A stretch of DNA of 60,565 nt. Source: Gemmatimonadota bacterium. Lineage in GTDB: Bacteria > Gemmatimonadota > Gemmatimonadetes > Gemmatimonadales > GWC2-71-9. The stretch spans positions 1 to 60,565 of the forward strand of contig QHUZ01000023.1 of assembly GCA_003223395.1 (NCBI GenBank). The letters are read 5' to 3'. Position 1 is the first letter of the stretch. Each line of letters begins with the position of its first letter. The notes beneath the pieces are model-generated. The model ran no database searches. It was not told where the DNA came from and saw nothing but the letters and a program-made list of their open reading frames with translations. Shown here in pieces: positions 1 to 15,050 of the stretch. Made by a program: the position numbers and the translations under genes.

Positions 1-4334
<4,334 letters not shown>

Positions 4335-7300
4335 GTGATCGATTTCCGAAGCGGCCACGAGCCGAAGAGCTCGAGCTTTGACTATATCCAGATCCGGATC
4401 GCCTCACCCGAGGAGATCCGGGGGCCCAAGGACTCCAAGGAGCGCGAGCGCCTGGAGCTCCAGGGGCAGCGCACGTGGTGGTCGTGGGGCGAAGTCACGA
4501 AGCCCGAGACGATCAACTACCGGTCGTTCAAGCCGGAACGGGATGGGCTCTTCTGCGAGCGCATCTTCGGGCCGGTCAAGGACTGGGAGTGCCACTGCGG
4601 GAAGTACAAGCGGATCCGCTATCGCGGCGTGATCTGCGATCGATGCGGCGTCGAGGTGACGCTGTCCAAGGTGCGGCGCGAGCGCATGGGCCACATCGAG
4701 CTCGCGGTGCCCGTGGCGCACATCTGGTTCTTCAAGACGCTGCCGTCGCCGATGGGCAACCTGCTCGACATGACGCTGCGCGATCTCGAGCGCGTCATCT
4801 ACTACACGAATTACGTGGTGATCGAGCCGGGCGAGCAGGAAGTGCAGGAGCGCGAGCTGCTGGATGAGGATCGCTTCCTCGAGCTGCGCAACAAGGCGAA
4901 AACCGAAGGCGACACGGCATTCCGTGCCGACATCGGCGCGCCGGCGATCCGCTCGCTGCTGGAGCGGATCAACGTCGACAAGCTCGCCAACGAGTTGCGC
5001 GACACCGTCGCGAACGAGACGAGCCAGCATCGCAAGAAGCAGATGCTGAAGCGGCTCAAGATCGTGGACGCGATGCGCAACTCCAGCAACGCCGGCGAGC
5101 AGCGCAACGATCCGCGCTGGCTGATTCTCGACGTCGTGCCGGTGATTCCGCCCGACCTGCGGCCGCTGGTGCCGCTCGACGGCGGGCGCTTCGCCACGTC
5201 CGACTTGAACGATCTGTACCGGCGCGTGATCAACCGGAACAACCGGCTGCAGAAGCTGATCCTGCACCGCGCGCCGGAGGTCATTCTGCGCAACGAGAAG
5301 CGCATGCTGCAGGAAGCGGTGGACGCGCTGTTCGACAACGGCCGCCGCTCCAAGGCGATCCGGGGACGCGGCAAGCGGCCCCTCAAGTCGCTGTCCGACA
5401 TGCTGAAGGGCAAGCAGGGCCGGTTCCGCCAGAACCTGCTCGGCAAGCGCGTGGACTACTCGGGCCGTTCGGTGATCGTCGTCGGACCAGAGTTGAAGCT
5501 GCATCAGTGCGGTCTGCCCAAGGCGATGGCGGTCGAGCTGTTCAAGCCTTTCATCATCCACAAGCTGGTGGAGAAGGGCATCGCCGAAACGGTGAAGCGC
5601 GCGAAGAAGATCGTGGAGAAGGAGTCACCGGAAGTGTACGAGATCCTCGAGGAGATCATCGAGGACCATCCGGTACTGCTGAACCGCGCGCCCACGCTGC
5701 ACCGGCTGGGCATCCAGGCGTTCGAGCCCGTGCTCGTCGAGGGCAAGGCGATCCGGATTCACCCGCTCGTCTGCGCCGCGTTCAACGCCGACTTCGACGG
5801 TGACCAGATGGCCGTGCACGTGCCCCTGTCGTTCGAGGCACAGCTCGAATCGCGGCTGCTGATGATTTCGTCCAACAACATCCTGAAGCCGTCCGACGGC
5901 CGGCCGGTGGCGGAGCCCAGCCAGGACATGGTGCTGGGGTGTCACTTCCTCACCAAGGAGCCGGCGGACTTCGAGGCGCAGCTCAAGACGGCGCCGCGCA
6001 TCGGCTCGATGGCGGAGCTCGAGATGGGGCTCGCCGTGAAGCGGCTCGAGCACCATTCGCCGGTGCACATGTGGCACGAGCGCCCGGAATTGCCCGGCCG
6101 CTGGGTCGCCACGACGGCGGGACGCGTGATCTTCAACAGCATCGTCCCGGTGGGATTGCTGCGCGATATGGGCTTCCAGAACAAGGTGATGCGGAAGAAG
6201 GATCTCTCCGAGCTGGTGTTCGAGAGCTATCGCCGCGCGGGGCTCACGTCGACGGTGCAGTTCCTGGACCAGCTGAAGGAGTTCGGGTTCCGCTACGCCA
6301 CGATGGGCGGCGTCTCGATCGGCGTGGCCGACCTCGAGATTCCGGGCGAAAAGTCACCGCTGTTGCACGACGCCGAAGCGCGGGTCGAGCGGTTCCAGCG
6401 CGCGTATTCGACCGGCCAGATCACCTTCGGCGAGCGCTACAACAAGGTGATCGACGCCTGGACGCACGCGAACAACGACATCGCCGAGGCGATGGTCGCG
6501 ACCATGAAGAAGTCGAAGGGCGGCTTCAACCCGGTGTTCATGATGTTCGACTCCGGCAGCCGCGGCTCGCGTGACCAGATCCGGCAGCTCGCCGGGATGC
6601 GCGGCCTGATGGCGAAGCCGCAGAAAAAGCTCACGGGCGGCATCGGCGAAATCATCGAGAGCCCGATCAAGTCGAACTTCCGCGAGGGGCTGTCGGTGCT
6701 CGAATACTTCATCTCGACGCACGGCGCGCGGAAGGGTCTCGCCGACACGGCGCTCAAGACGGCCGACGCGGGTTATCTGACGCGCCGGTTGGTCGACGTC
6801 GCGCAAGACGTGACCATTACCGAAGAGGATTGCGGCACGATCCTGGGCCTCGAGATGTCGGCGCTCAAGGAAGGCGAAGACATCATCGAGCCGTTGCGCG
6901 AGCGCATCGTCGGCTGCGTGGCACTCGAAGAGGTGATGGATCCACACGAGCTTGATGAAGACGGCCGGCCCAAGGTGCTGGTCGAAGCCGGCAAGCTCGT
7001 CATCGAGGAGACCTCGCAGGCCATCGAGGATGCGGGCATCGAGACGGTGAAGATCCGGTCGGTCCTGACGTGCGAGGCGAAGCGCGGCGTGTGCCGGATG
7101 TGCTACGGCCGCAACCTCGCCACGATGGACATGGTGGATCTCGGCGAGGCGGTCGGTATTCTGGCCGCGCAGTCGATCGGCGAGCCGGGCACGCAGCTGA
7201 CCCTGCGGACCTTCCACATCGGCGGCACGGCGGCGCGTATCGCCGAGCAGACGGTGCGGAAGACGAAGGTCGAAGGCGTGATCGAGCATGGTGACCGGCT

Positions 7301-8630
7301 GACGTTCGTCGAGACGCCGGAAAAACAGCGCGTCGTCACGAGCTACGAGGGCGAGCTGATCCTCAAGGCGGCGCCGCACGGTGGCACGTCCGGCACGGCG
7401 GCCAGCAAGCTGGCCGTGCACTCGCGGTTCCAGGTGCCGCTCGGCGCCACGCTGATGGTCGACGACGGCCAGCAGGTGGCGAAAGACGGCATCCTGTTCA
7501 CGTGGGATCCGTACACCAACCCGATCATGACGGACGTGGGGGGGCTGGTGCGGTTCGTCGACATCGTCGATGACGAGACGGTGCGCGAGGAGCTGGACGA
7601 AATCACCGGCCGGCGCCAGCGCGTCATCATCGAAGACCGGGAGAAGAAGCTCCACCCGCACATCGAGGTCGTCCAGAAGAAGGGCGACAAAGAGAAGCGG
7701 CTCCGCGACTTCGTGATTCCGGAAGGCGCGCAGCTGATGATCGAGGATGGCCAGGAAGTGTATGCGGGCCAGGTGCTCGCCAAGGTGTCGCGTGAGGCGT
7801 ACAAGACGCGCGACATCACGGGCGGCCTGCCGCGCGTCGCCGAGCTGTTCGAGGCGCGCCGGCCGAAGGACCCCGCCACGATTTCCGAAGTGGACGGCGT
7901 GGTGCGGTTCGGCGAGATCAAGCGCGGCAAGCGCGAGATCTGGGTGCATCCGGAGGAAGGTGAGGCGCAGCTGTACGAGGTGCCCGCCGGCAAGCACTTG
8001 CGCGTGCACGAGGGCGACCGGGTGCGGGCGGGCGACCGTCTCACCGAAGGTCCGGTGAATCCGCACGACATTCTGCGGATCAAGGGTCCGCGCGCCGTGC
8101 AGGAGTATCTGTTGAACGAAGTGCAGGAGGTGTACCGGCTGCAGGGCGTGAAGATCAACGACAAGCACATCGGCGTGATCGTGCGCCAGATGCTGCAGAA
8201 GGTGAAAGTCGTCGAGCCGGGCGACACCGAGTTCCTGGAAGGCGAGAACGTGGACAAGCTGGTGTTCAGCGAGATCAACGAGCGCGCGGTCAAGAAGGGC
8301 GGCAAGCCTTCGACCCGCGAGCCGCTGCTGCTCGGCATCACGAAGGCGAGCTTGACGACGCAGTCGTTCATTTCGGCGGCGTCGTTCCAGGAAACCACCC
8401 GCGTGCTGACCGACGCGGCGATTCGTGGGGCCAAGGATGATCTGCTCGGGTTAAAGGAGAACATCATCATCGGGCATCTGATCCCGGCGGGTACCGGCAT
8501 CTACCGGTATCACGACATCGAGATCGAGCCGCCGGAGGGCTTCACGCCTCCGACGCCGCCGGTCGAGGCAGCGTTGCCTGGTGCGGCGCCCGCGCCGAGT
8601 CCGTTCCCGGAGGAAGTGGAAGCGGAATAA
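4335..8630 (+). CDS. rpoC: DNA-directed RNA polymerase beta' subunit
   Basis: Largest RNA polymerase subunit, 1431 residues. The GTG start abuts the rpoB stop codon, so the two are translationally coupled. The N-terminal zinc site is seen as [20 protein letters not shown] near residues 87-106. The catalytic Mg-binding NADFDGDQM is near residues 484-492. The second zinc site appears as [11 protein letters not shown] and the trigger-loop region as [20 protein letters not shown]. The C-terminal end is Pro/Ala/Glu-rich. Length is close to the E. coli protein (1407). A strong hairpin terminator begins 41 nt after the stop, so transcription of rpoBC probably ends here instead of reading on into other core genes. 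Confidence 0.98.
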   Translation: MIDFRSGHEPKSSSFDYIQIRIASPEEIRGPKDSKERERLELQGQRTWWSWGEVTKPETINYRSFKPERDGLFCERIFGPVKDWECHCGKYKRIRYRGVICDRCGVEVTLSKVRRERMGHIELAVPVAHIWFFKTLPSPMGNLLDMTLRDLERVIYYTNYVVIEPGEQEVQERELLDEDRFLELRNKAKTEGDTAFRADIGAPAIRSLLERINVDKLANELRDTVANETSQHRKKQMLKRLKIVDAMRNSSNAGEQRNDPRWLILDVVPVIPPDLRPLVPLDGGRFATSDLNDLYRRVINRNNRLQKLILHRAPEVILRNEKRMLQEAVDALFDNGRRSKAIRGRGKRPLKSLSDMLKGKQGRFRQNLLGKRVDYSGRSVIVVGPELKLHQCGLPKAMAVELFKPFIIHKLVEKGIAETVKRAKKIVEKESPEVYEILEEIIEDHPVLLNRAPTLHRLGIQAFEPVLVEGKAIRIHPLVCAAFNADFDGDQMAVHVPLSFEAQLESRLLMISSNNILKPSDGRPVAEPSQDMVLGCHFLTKEPADFEAQLKTAPRIGSMAELEMGLAVKRLEHHSPVHMWHERPELPGRWVATTAGRVIFNSIVPVGLLRDMGFQNKVMRKKDLSELVFESYRRAGLTSTVQFLDQLKEFGFRYATMGGVSIGVADLEIPGEKSPLLHDAEARVERFQRAYSTGQITFGERYNKVIDAWTHANNDIAEAMVATMKKSKGGFNPVFMMFDSGSRGSRDQIRQLAGMRGLMAKPQKKLTGGIGEIIESPIKSNFREGLSVLEYFISTHGARKGLADTALKTADAGYLTRRLVDVAQDVTITEEDCGTILGLEMSALKEGEDIIEPLRERIVGCVALEEVMDPHELDEDGRPKVLVEAGKLVIEETSQAIEDAGIETVKIRSVLTCEAKRGVCRMCYGRNLATMDMVDLGEAVGILAAQSIGEPGTQLTLRTFHIGGTAARIAEQTVRKTKVEGVIEHGDRLTFVETPEKQRVVTSYEGELILKAAPHGGTSGTAASKLAVHSRFQVPLGATLMVDDGQQVAKDGILFTWDPYTNPIMTDVGGLVRFVDIVDDETVREELDEITGRRQRVIIEDREKKLHPHIEVVQKKGDKEKRLRDFVIPEGAQLMIEDGQEVYAGQVLAKVSREAYKTRDITGGLPRVAELFEARRPKDPATISEVDGVVRFGEIKRGKREIWVHPEEGEAQLYEVPAGKHLRVHEGDRVRAGDRLTEGPVNPHDILRIKGPRAVQEYLLNEVQEVYRLQGVKINDKHIGVIVRQMLQKVKVVEPGDTEFLEGENVDKLVFSEINERAVKKGGKPSTREPLLLGITKASLTTQSFISAASFQETTRVLTDAAIRGAKDDLLGLKENIIIGHLIPAGTGIYRYHDIEIEPPEGFTPPTPPVEAALPGAAPAPSPFPEEVEAE

Positions 8631-8670
8631 CGGACGGGCGGACGGATCTGACGGCTGGACTGCAAACGAA

Positions 8671-8705
8671 ACAGCGCCCGGGATTTCTCCCGGGCGCTGT
8701 CTTTT
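8671..8705 (+). terminator. rho-independent terminator after rpoC
   Basis: A perfect 13-bp stem (8671-8683 with 8688-8700, arm ACAGCGCCCGGGA) closes a 4-nt loop and is followed by CTTTT. It lies between the rpoC stop and the convergent SusD gene. The stem would also fold on the other strand, but the T-run is on the plus side, so its main role is to end rpoBC. Confidence 0.88.
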
Positions 8706-8721
8706 GCAGACCTTCCGGCCC

Positions 8722-10194
8722 CTACGGAATCGGGTTGCCCGGGCAGCTCAGCGGAATGCCGCCGGGATTGCCGGCGCGTGCGCGCGAATCGCACTCCTGG
8801 TTCGGGAGCGGGATCACCTTCGCCACCGTAAAGCCGCCGCTGACGTCCTGCGGAAGTCCTCCGAGATCCGCGAGCCGGTTGAAGCGCCTGTGATCCACCC
8901 AACGCTGCCCCTCCTGATACAGCGAGAGCGTGCGTTGTAGCAACAGCTCGCTCACGAATTCCGAATCGACCGCGGGCGTGGGATGCCGCACGGACGGCGT
9001 CGCGCCTCCGGATGCGGTTCGTACCGCGGCCAGGTCCGTGTTTGCCGCAGCGGTCTGAGTGGTAAACCACTCGGCCTCTGCGCGGAGGAGCACCAGCTCC
9101 TCGTTCCGAATGATCGGGATCGGGGTAGTGGTCGACGTGTACGTGCACGGCTGGTGGTCCGACGCCACGCCTGCTTCGGAGCGTGGATCGTTGGGCTGCC
9201 CACACGTTGCAACGGCCAACTTACGAATGTAGCGGCTGTCCGCCGTCACGCCGGGGAGGGAGTCGATGCTCGGGTGGACGAACAAGTCACTCCCAAGCGA
9301 CCCCGCGAGTGAAGCGTTGTTCGAGAAGTCACCCGCGGCCGACGCATAGACCGAGTACACGCCCGCACTGAGATTCCCCGCTGTGGGCGCCGCGATCCAC
9401 GTGCCGGTGAGCGCCGTGAGTGCGGTCGTATAGCACGGTGCTCCGCAACCAAGGGATCCGCGCTTCGTCTCGACGCGGGCCTTGATCGCCCGGTTGAACT
9501 GACGGAATCCCGTTGGTGTTGCGGCACTCGTCGCGAGGCCGGACGAGAAGCCCGTATACATCGGGAAGTAGAACGCGCTCATGGTGTCCGCGGTGAGATG
9601 GACCAGGGCAGAATCGAGCTCGGCCGAGATCCATTTGTAGACGGAGTCTTCGCTGACGATTGGGTGGATCGCGATCGGGTCAGGCGACATATCCACGACC
9701 GCGCCGATCGAGCCGCGGGCCTCGATCGCGTGCAGCAGGTCGAGCGCGATGAATGTTTGCAGAACTCCCCTGGCTCCTTCCTTCTCTTCCGCGAGCAGGG
9801 CGGTGGGCAGCCCCCGCACCGTGGTCGTGGGGACGGAATCGATGAACTGCAGCGCCGCATAGGCATTGCGGTAATTGCCGTACCGGCCAGCCCACTGCGT
9901 CCCCACGTCGAAGGCGTTATTCTGCCTCCAATCGCGCAGCGGACCGGTGATGAATCGGCCGTCGGTGATGAACATGTAATACGTCTCGCGCCCGAAACTG
10001 CCGAGCGCGCGGATCTGGTCCGTGCGGTTGACCCGGTACGTGGCCATCACCCCAACCACCATGCGCGAGCTGCCCGCACGGGGGTTCGCCTTCGCCCCCG
10101 CCGGCGTGGGGCTGTTGGGGTTGGTCAGGTCCAGTTTACAGCCAGCCGCGGTGACGACGACCGCCGTCACCAGGCTTGCGAGAATGCGTTTCAT
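8722..10194 (-). CDS. SusD/RagB-family outer-membrane nutrient-binding lipoprotein
   Basis: Likely surface lipoprotein partner of the SusC-type receptor encoded just upstream in the same operon; such pairs bind a substrate (often glycan or peptide) and deliver it to the TonB-dependent barrel. The start at 10194 is chosen because it gives the lipoprotein signal MKRILASLVTAVVVTAAGC with Cys19 as the lipidation site; GAGAGG lies about 9 nt upstream. The mature part has Asn/Pro-rich LTNPNSPTP after the Cys, typical of this family. The C-terminal region contains LLQRTLSLYQEGQRWVDHRR, like the SusD motif where residues up to the end fold as the conserved helix bundle. About 490 residues, normal for the family. 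The substrate cannot be told: no glycosidase, sulfatase or peptidase sits beside it. Confidence 0.88.
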   Translation of the reverse strand: MKRILASLVTAVVVTAAGCKLDLTNPNSPTPAGAKANPRAGSSRMVVGVMATYRVNRTDQIRALGSFGRETYYMFITDGRFITGPLRDWRQNNAFDVGTQWAGRYGNYRNAYAALQFIDSVPTTTVRGLPTALLAEEKEGARGVLQTFIALDLLHAIEARGSIGAVVDMSPDPIAIHPIVSEDSVYKWISAELDSALVHLTADTMSAFYFPMYTGFSSGLATSAATPTGFRQFNRAIKARVETKRGSLGCGAPCYTTALTALTGTWIAAPTAGNLSAGVYSVYASAAGDFSNNASLAGSLGSDLFVHPSIDSLPGVTADSRYIRKLAVATCGQPNDPRSEAGVASDHQPCTYTSTTTPIPIIRNEELVLLRAEAEWFTTQTAAANTDLAAVRTASGGATPSVRHPTPAVDSEFVSELLLQRTLSLYQEGQRWVDHRRFNRLADLGGLPQDVSGGFTVAKVIPLPNQECDSRARAGNPGGIPLSCPGNPIP

Positions 10195-10250
10195 GGTCAG
10201 TAGCCTCTCGAGGACGTTAGGTTGAGATCCGTTCGTGTCGGGTCGCATGG

Positions 10251-13200
10251 TTACCACCCTACGTCCACGGATAGATAGAACTGGCGATTCGACGGGAACG
10301 GCGCCAGGTCGATGAACCGATTGAGGTTCGTCGCCCCGAAGTTGTTGAACTCCGGATCGAAGCTCCAGTAATCCGTCAGCTTGAAGAGATTCCGGCCCTG
10401 CAGCGTGACCCGCAACGTCCGTGCTCTGAGCGATCGCGCCACGCGTTCCGGCGCTTCATAGCTCAGCGACACGTCGCGCAGCGTCAGGTTGGTCCCATTC
10501 TCCACATAGGCACGAACATCCCCGCCGCCGGCCCAGGAGTTGTACCGGAACGACCCGGCGGTGTAGGGCAGGCTGTCTCCCTGCGGTGTCTCATACTTCG
10601 CGGGAATGTTGGAGATATCCCATCCCGCTCCAAAGTCCTTGCTGGTAATCGGCTTGTCGTAGTCGCGTGCCGTTCCGCCCTCGTCCCACAAGCTCCGCGT
10701 CATGTCGGCAACCTGACCGCCCTTGCGCCAATCAAGCGTGAAGGCCACCGTGGCGCGCTTATACCGGAACGAGCCCGAGAACCCCATCGTGAAGTCGGGG
10801 TTGAAGTCCCAGGCCACCGTATCACGCCCGCCGGCAACCAAGCCCGGATTGGTGACGAACGTGCCAATCGGGAGCACGTTCCCGTTCGCGTCGACCGGGA
10901 CGTTGCCCCAGATCCACGTCGTCTTGCCGCCCGGGCTGATGAAGTTGCGGCCGTACGCGGCGCCGAAGGAGCCGGGTGCCGGGAAGCGCGCAACCGATGA
11001 CGGGAGCTTCTGAATGTCCTGCTTGTTCTTGGTGAACGTGGCCCGGAGATTCAGGTCCATGTCCGCGCGCTGCAGCAGGATTGCGCTCAGCGCGGCCTCG
11101 ACACCTGCTGTCCGCAGCTCACCGCCGTTGATGATCCGGTTTGTCAGACCTCCCGATGGAGGGGTCGCGGGCTGAAGCAGCAGGTCCGTGATCTTCCGAT
11201 GGTAGTACGTGCCCTCGAACTGCATGCGCCGATTGAGGAACGTGACATCGGTACCGGCTTCCAGCTCGTTCAGCGTCTCGGGCTTGATGCCGGCGTTTCC
11301 GAGGATCGCCGCCTGAGTCAGGCTCGCATTCCCGCCGATGTTGGTTCCCGCCGCCAGCACGACATCGCGGTCGGCATACCGCGGGCGGTTGCCCGTGCGC
11401 GCGATGCCGCCCCGTACTTTCACCTCGTTGAAGAAGTTGCCGAGGTCGGTGAACCGGTAGGAGCCCGATGCGCGGGGATAGATGTTGTGCTTGGCCCGGT
11501 CGCCATTGGCGCTTGAGCGGTCGGCCCGAACGCCGGCGACGATCGCCAACTTTTGATCGAGTGCCAGGATCTGCTCGTTGGCAAAGAGCGCATCGTCCCG
11601 GAAGTTGTTGAGGACGTCCGAGCCGTCGAGCGACGTTCCGCTGTTCGACGTCTCGATGCCGGGGATAATGCCACGGGCCCGGGTCCGAATCACACGCAGG
11701 TACTGCGTCTCGAAGTCGTACCCCGCGGTGGTGGTCAGCGACACGGAGCTCGTCGGCTGAAATGACCAATTCGCATCGAAGCGGACATTGTAATTGAAGA
11801 TGTTGCCTTCCGACCGGACCGCGCGGCCAGAAAAGCCGTCGGTGGCGCGCGGGTTCTCGTACTGCAGGAACGGCGGCGAGAACACATCGCCCGAGACTTG
11901 CGCGCGATCGAAGCCCCCCGACGCCTGGAGCGACACCTGGTGACGCTCGTTGCTCACCGCGGACCATGACGTCATGAGATTGCCGATCTGGCGAAACGTC
12001 AGCTCGTTGAGGCGTAAATACTTGAACGTTTCGAACGGATTCGACACGGTATTACCGCCGCCGTTGAACGGATTCCGCACATACAAGCCCGTGGCGTCGA
12101 GCGAGTCGAGATTGATCACGGCGGGCGTGTACGCAAAGCAGTAGATCGGCGACGTGCAGGTGTTGTCGTTGTTCGAAAGACCGCGGTTGTCGCTGTTGCG
12201 CGTAATGTTCAGCCCGACATTGACCTTGATTTTCCCGTTGACGAGGGACTGGTCGATGTTCGTGCGCAAAGCGGTGAGTCGCGCGTTCGTGTTCTGCGCC
12301 GTTCCGTTCTCGTTGCGCGACGTCACGTTGATGAAGTACTGGGTGTTCTGCGTGCCGCCGTTGAGGTTCCCCGTGACTTCATAAGCCGGCGAACGATTGT
12401 CGTAGAACTCCTGCTGATAGTCGTGCGTCCGCCCGATCACCCCGGTGGGGAACAACTGTGCCAGCACGGTGCTGTCGGCACGGCCGTAGGCATTGCCGTA
12501 GGGGAGTGTCCGGACCTGGGCGACCGACGTGAAGGTCCGCGTGCCGAGCAAGCGATACGGGACGCTCTCCCCAAGACGGCCGGTCATGTTGAACTGCGGT
12601 GCGCCACCTATGGCGGTGCCGCGCTTCGTCTTGATGACGACGACGCCATTCGTTGCGCGAGAGCCGTACATGGCGCTGGCGGCTGCCGATTTGATGATTT
12701 CGACCGATTCGATTTCCTGCGGGTTCAAGTCGGCAACGCGATTGACGAGGGCGTCCTGGCTACTCCCGATGCCCGCGGGCGTCGTGCGGCCGGCAGCACC
12801 GGTAATCGAGTTGGCGCCGTCAGAGATCGCATCGTTCGAAATGATGACGCCGTCCACCACGAAGAGTGGCTGGCCCGCGCCGAGAATCGAGGTGACGCCG
12901 CGGATCTGAATCTGCGCGCCGCCACCCGGCGCGCCGCTGTTCATCGAGATCATCGCGCCCGGGACTTTCCCTTGGAGCGCCTGCTCGAGCGCGGCCGCGG
13001 GAGCGCGGTTCAATTCCTCAGTGCCGACTTGCACAGGCGCCGTGGTGGCGTTCCGGCGCTCGAGGGTCGTCGACTGGCCGGTTACCACGACCGCCTCGAG
13101 CTTGAACGGGTCCTCTTCGAGGGCCACGGTCACCGAGGACTGCGATGCGGGCACCGCGACTTCCTTGCGCTGGAACCCGATCGCGCGAACGAGAAGTCTG

Positions 13201-13418
13201 GCGTCACCGGGGCCGACGTTGATCTTGAAACTGCCGTCCCCTGCGGTCTGAGCCACGCCCTGGCCGCCGACTTCGACGACCGTTGCTCCGACGACAGGGA
13301 CGTCACCCAGCGTACGGGTGATTCGTCCCGTGACCTCGCGCGCCTGCGCGTGCGCCACCATGGGCGCCACGGCGAGCGCCAAGCACAGGACTGTCGCAAA
13401 CGAGAAGACTCTGCGCAT
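10251..13418 (-). CDS. SusC/RagA-type TonB-dependent outer-membrane receptor
   Basis: About 1055 residues. The start at 13418 (MRRVFSFATVLCLALAV..AHAQ) gives a clean signal peptide and has AAAGGCAGG just upstream; an in-frame ATG at 13436 is the alternative. Domains in order: signal peptide, carboxypeptidase-regulatory-like beta sandwich (EVTGRITRTLGDVPVVGATV), TonB plug with the SusC signature (LQGKVPGAMI..GAPGGGAQIQIRG..PLFVVDGVII), then a long beta barrel ending in FYLSVDVGW with a terminal aromatic residue, as expected for barrel insertion. It imports a substrate energised by TonB-ExbBD, which are not in this window. The SusD gene starts 56 nt downstream of its stop, so the two form one operon. 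Confidence 0.93.
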   Translation of the reverse strand: MRRVFSFATVLCLALAVAPMVAHAQAREVTGRITRTLGDVPVVGATVVEVGGQGVAQTAGDGSFKINVGPGDARLLVRAIGFQRKEVAVPASQSSVTVALEEDPFKLEAVVVTGQSTTLERRNATTAPVQVGTEELNRAPAAALEQALQGKVPGAMISMNSGAPGGGAQIQIRGVTSILGAGQPLFVVDGVIISNDAISDGANSITGAAGRTTPAGIGSSQDALVNRVADLNPQEIESVEIIKSAAASAMYGSRATNGVVVIKTKRGTAIGGAPQFNMTGRLGESVPYRLLGTRTFTSVAQVRTLPYGNAYGRADSTVLAQLFPTGVIGRTHDYQQEFYDNRSPAYEVTGNLNGGTQNTQYFINVTSRNENGTAQNTNARLTALRTNIDQSLVNGKIKVNVGLNITRNSDNRGLSNNDNTCTSPIYCFAYTPAVINLDSLDATGLYVRNPFNGGGNTVSNPFETFKYLRLNELTFRQIGNLMTSWSAVSNERHQVSLQASGGFDRAQVSGDVFSPPFLQYENPRATDGFSGRAVRSEGNIFNYNVRFDANWSFQPTSSVSLTTTAGYDFETQYLRVIRTRARGIIPGIETSNSGTSLDGSDVLNNFRDDALFANEQILALDQKLAIVAGVRADRSSANGDRAKHNIYPRASGSYRFTDLGNFFNEVKVRGGIARTGNRPRYADRDVVLAAGTNIGGNASLTQAAILGNAGIKPETLNELEAGTDVTFLNRRMQFEGTYYHRKITDLLLQPATPPSGGLTNRIINGGELRTAGVEAALSAILLQRADMDLNLRATFTKNKQDIQKLPSSVARFPAPGSFGAAYGRNFISPGGKTTWIWGNVPVDANGNVLPIGTFVTNPGLVAGGRDTVAWDFNPDFTMGFSGSFRYKRATVAFTLDWRKGGQVADMTRSLWDEGGTARDYDKPITSKDFGAGWDISNIPAKYETPQGDSLPYTAGSFRYNSWAGGGDVRAYVENGTNLTLRDVSLSYEAPERVARSLRARTLRVTLQGRNLFKLTDYWSFDPEFNNFGATNLNRFIDLAPFPSNRQFYLSVDVGW

Positions 13419-13516
13419 GCTTGGCCTGCCTTTCATGGCTGGATGCTGCGGTCGAACCGCTGTGCTGACACGAAAACATGGAGGCCGTTCTGGACCCCCA
13501 CAACCACACCTGTTCT

Positions 13517-14908
13517 TCATTGAGACGCCCCGGTTTTCGGCACCCCACGCTTGGTCCACACCAGAATCACTCCGCAAGCGCCATCACGACGCTGATACTG
13601 GGGCGGCGCGCTAAACACGTTCGAGTACACTTCAATGGCCAGGATCTCCGCCGGAACGATAGGAACGGATGGTGTCTGGGTCGGGGGCAGCCGGAAGCCC
13701 ACCCCGTCAATGAAGTACAGGGGTGGACAGTAATTCCCGAGTGTCGGATTCCAGATCTGTCCCTCGCCGCGTTGTAACTCGATCAAGAACCCCGATCCGT
13801 TCGGCCGCAGCTTGACCCCCGGCACCATCCGGAACACTTCCTCGAAACGCGATGCGCCACTGCGGCGAATGTCGGTCGTATCGAGGAAATGACCAAGCGC
13901 CGTCAGCTTGCGTTGCACGTATCCGACGCGAGCGAGATAGGGCTCGTATTTCCCTTCCACGCTCACCGGAGCGAGCACGGCGACCGAATCTCCGATTACG
14001 ATTTCGACTTGCTGCACGGAGCCGGGACGTACGCTGGTCATCGTGTGGCCGGGCATGTAGCCCATGGCGTGGGCCTCGAGAATGCCCGAGCCCGCCATAA
14101 CGCCCTCCAGGTTAAAACGTCCGAACTCATCGGTCCGGGCCGTGGCGTCGGTCCCCAGTGCCGCGACGGTGGCTCCGGGAACCAGTGATCCGATGCGCGT
14201 CCGGACGACACCTTCTATGGTGCCGGTGTCCGATTGCGCCGCGAGCTGGAGATCCGCACGCGCGAACGGGCGCCCCGCGAGATCGACCATGACCATTCCC
14301 GCCGCTCCGGCGTTCGATCGCCCTCTGACGACCAATGCGACGTCGGTCGGAAGGCCGCAGAGCAGCACATGGCCTGAACTGTCGGACTTCGCCTGCACGG
14401 AGCGCGGTGCGCCGCGGACCCAGCCCTCACTGACGTCGTAGGTCGTCCAATGCACCGTGACGGTGGCGGCGGCGATCGGCTTCCCGCTGGCGGCGTTGCG
14501 AATCATCCCGACAATACTTCCCGTCTGGCGCAGCGGATCGCGGCGACACAACAGTCGATGCGCTTGCTCGGGACTCGGCGTTGCGAGCTTCACGTTCGTG
14601 CTGCTGTCGGATGCGACGTCGACCATCACCGGCGGAACGAACACGCCCGCAGAATCGAGCATCGGATGATAGAACGTCAACCGGTATCGACCGGGTGGGA
14701 CTGCGCCGAGCACGAAGTTGCCGGCGGCATCGCTGCGCGCCATGCGGTTCGTGCTCTCGATCCAGACCTCCGCGCCATCGAGCGGCCTCCCCGTGATCAG
14801 ACTGTCGAACACCACGCCGCGCAGGATGCCGGGAGGGGTCTGGCTTTGCGCCGCAATCGCAGGCGCAGCCACTGCCAAGCTGAAGCTGCCGATGAGGATC
14901 AAACGCAT
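13517..14908 (-). CDS. carboxypeptidase-regulatory-like / TonB-plug domain protein without barrel
   Basis: About 463 residues from the ATG at 14908 (MRLILIGSFSLAVAAPAIAAQ, a clear signal peptide); a TTG at 14938 is a less likely start. Three successive regulatory beta-sandwich repeats can be read: GILRGVVFDSLITGRPLDGA, GSIVGMIRNAASGKPIAAAT and GTIEGVVRTRIGSLVPGATV. A plug-like C-terminal part follows (SRFEEVFRMVPGVKLRP..PPLYFIDGVGF..EILAIEVYSN). No beta-barrel-length region follows, so this is not a transporter by itself. It is the first gene of a minus-strand unit with the SusC and SusD genes (gap of 98 nt). A periplasmic or surface accessory or sensory role for the SusCD pair is an inference from position only. 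Confidence 0.72.
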   Translation of the reverse strand: MRLILIGSFSLAVAAPAIAAQSQTPPGILRGVVFDSLITGRPLDGAEVWIESTNRMARSDAAGNFVLGAVPPGRYRLTFYHPMLDSAGVFVPPVMVDVASDSSTNVKLATPSPEQAHRLLCRRDPLRQTGSIVGMIRNAASGKPIAAATVTVHWTTYDVSEGWVRGAPRSVQAKSDSSGHVLLCGLPTDVALVVRGRSNAGAAGMVMVDLAGRPFARADLQLAAQSDTGTIEGVVRTRIGSLVPGATVAALGTDATARTDEFGRFNLEGVMAGSGILEAHAMGYMPGHTMTSVRPGSVQQVEIVIGDSVAVLAPVSVEGKYEPYLARVGYVQRKLTALGHFLDTTDIRRSGASRFEEVFRMVPGVKLRPNGSGFLIELQRGEGQIWNPTLGNYCPPLYFIDGVGFRLPPTQTPSVPIVPAEILAIEVYSNVFSAPPQYQRRDGACGVILVWTKRGVPKTGASQ

Positions 14909-14974
14909 CGTCCCAGACAATCCTACCGCTCGGGACAAAACGTCTCAAGCGGTAGATAGCCGGCCTGCAGGGGG

Positions 14975-15004
14975 TTGACCTAACTCAAACAATACGCTTA
15001 GTTT
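14975..15004 (+). promoter_or_regulatory. putative sigma70-type promoter of the str operon
   Basis: TTGACC at 14975-14980 is followed after 17-18 nt by TTAGTT/TAGTTT (14998-15004). It is the best promoter-like pair in the 142-bp gap between divergent genes and sits about 45 nt before rpsL. The -10 is imperfect, so the call is tentative. Confidence 0.45.
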
Positions 15005-15050
15005 CGCGGGCTTCGGAGCAGCTTTTTTAAGATTCATCTGCGAGGGGTAT

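Noticed and set aside
6354-8168. Long minus-strand open frame opposite rpoC
   Set aside because: Same mirror effect of strong third-position GC bias; no start signal or recognisable motif.
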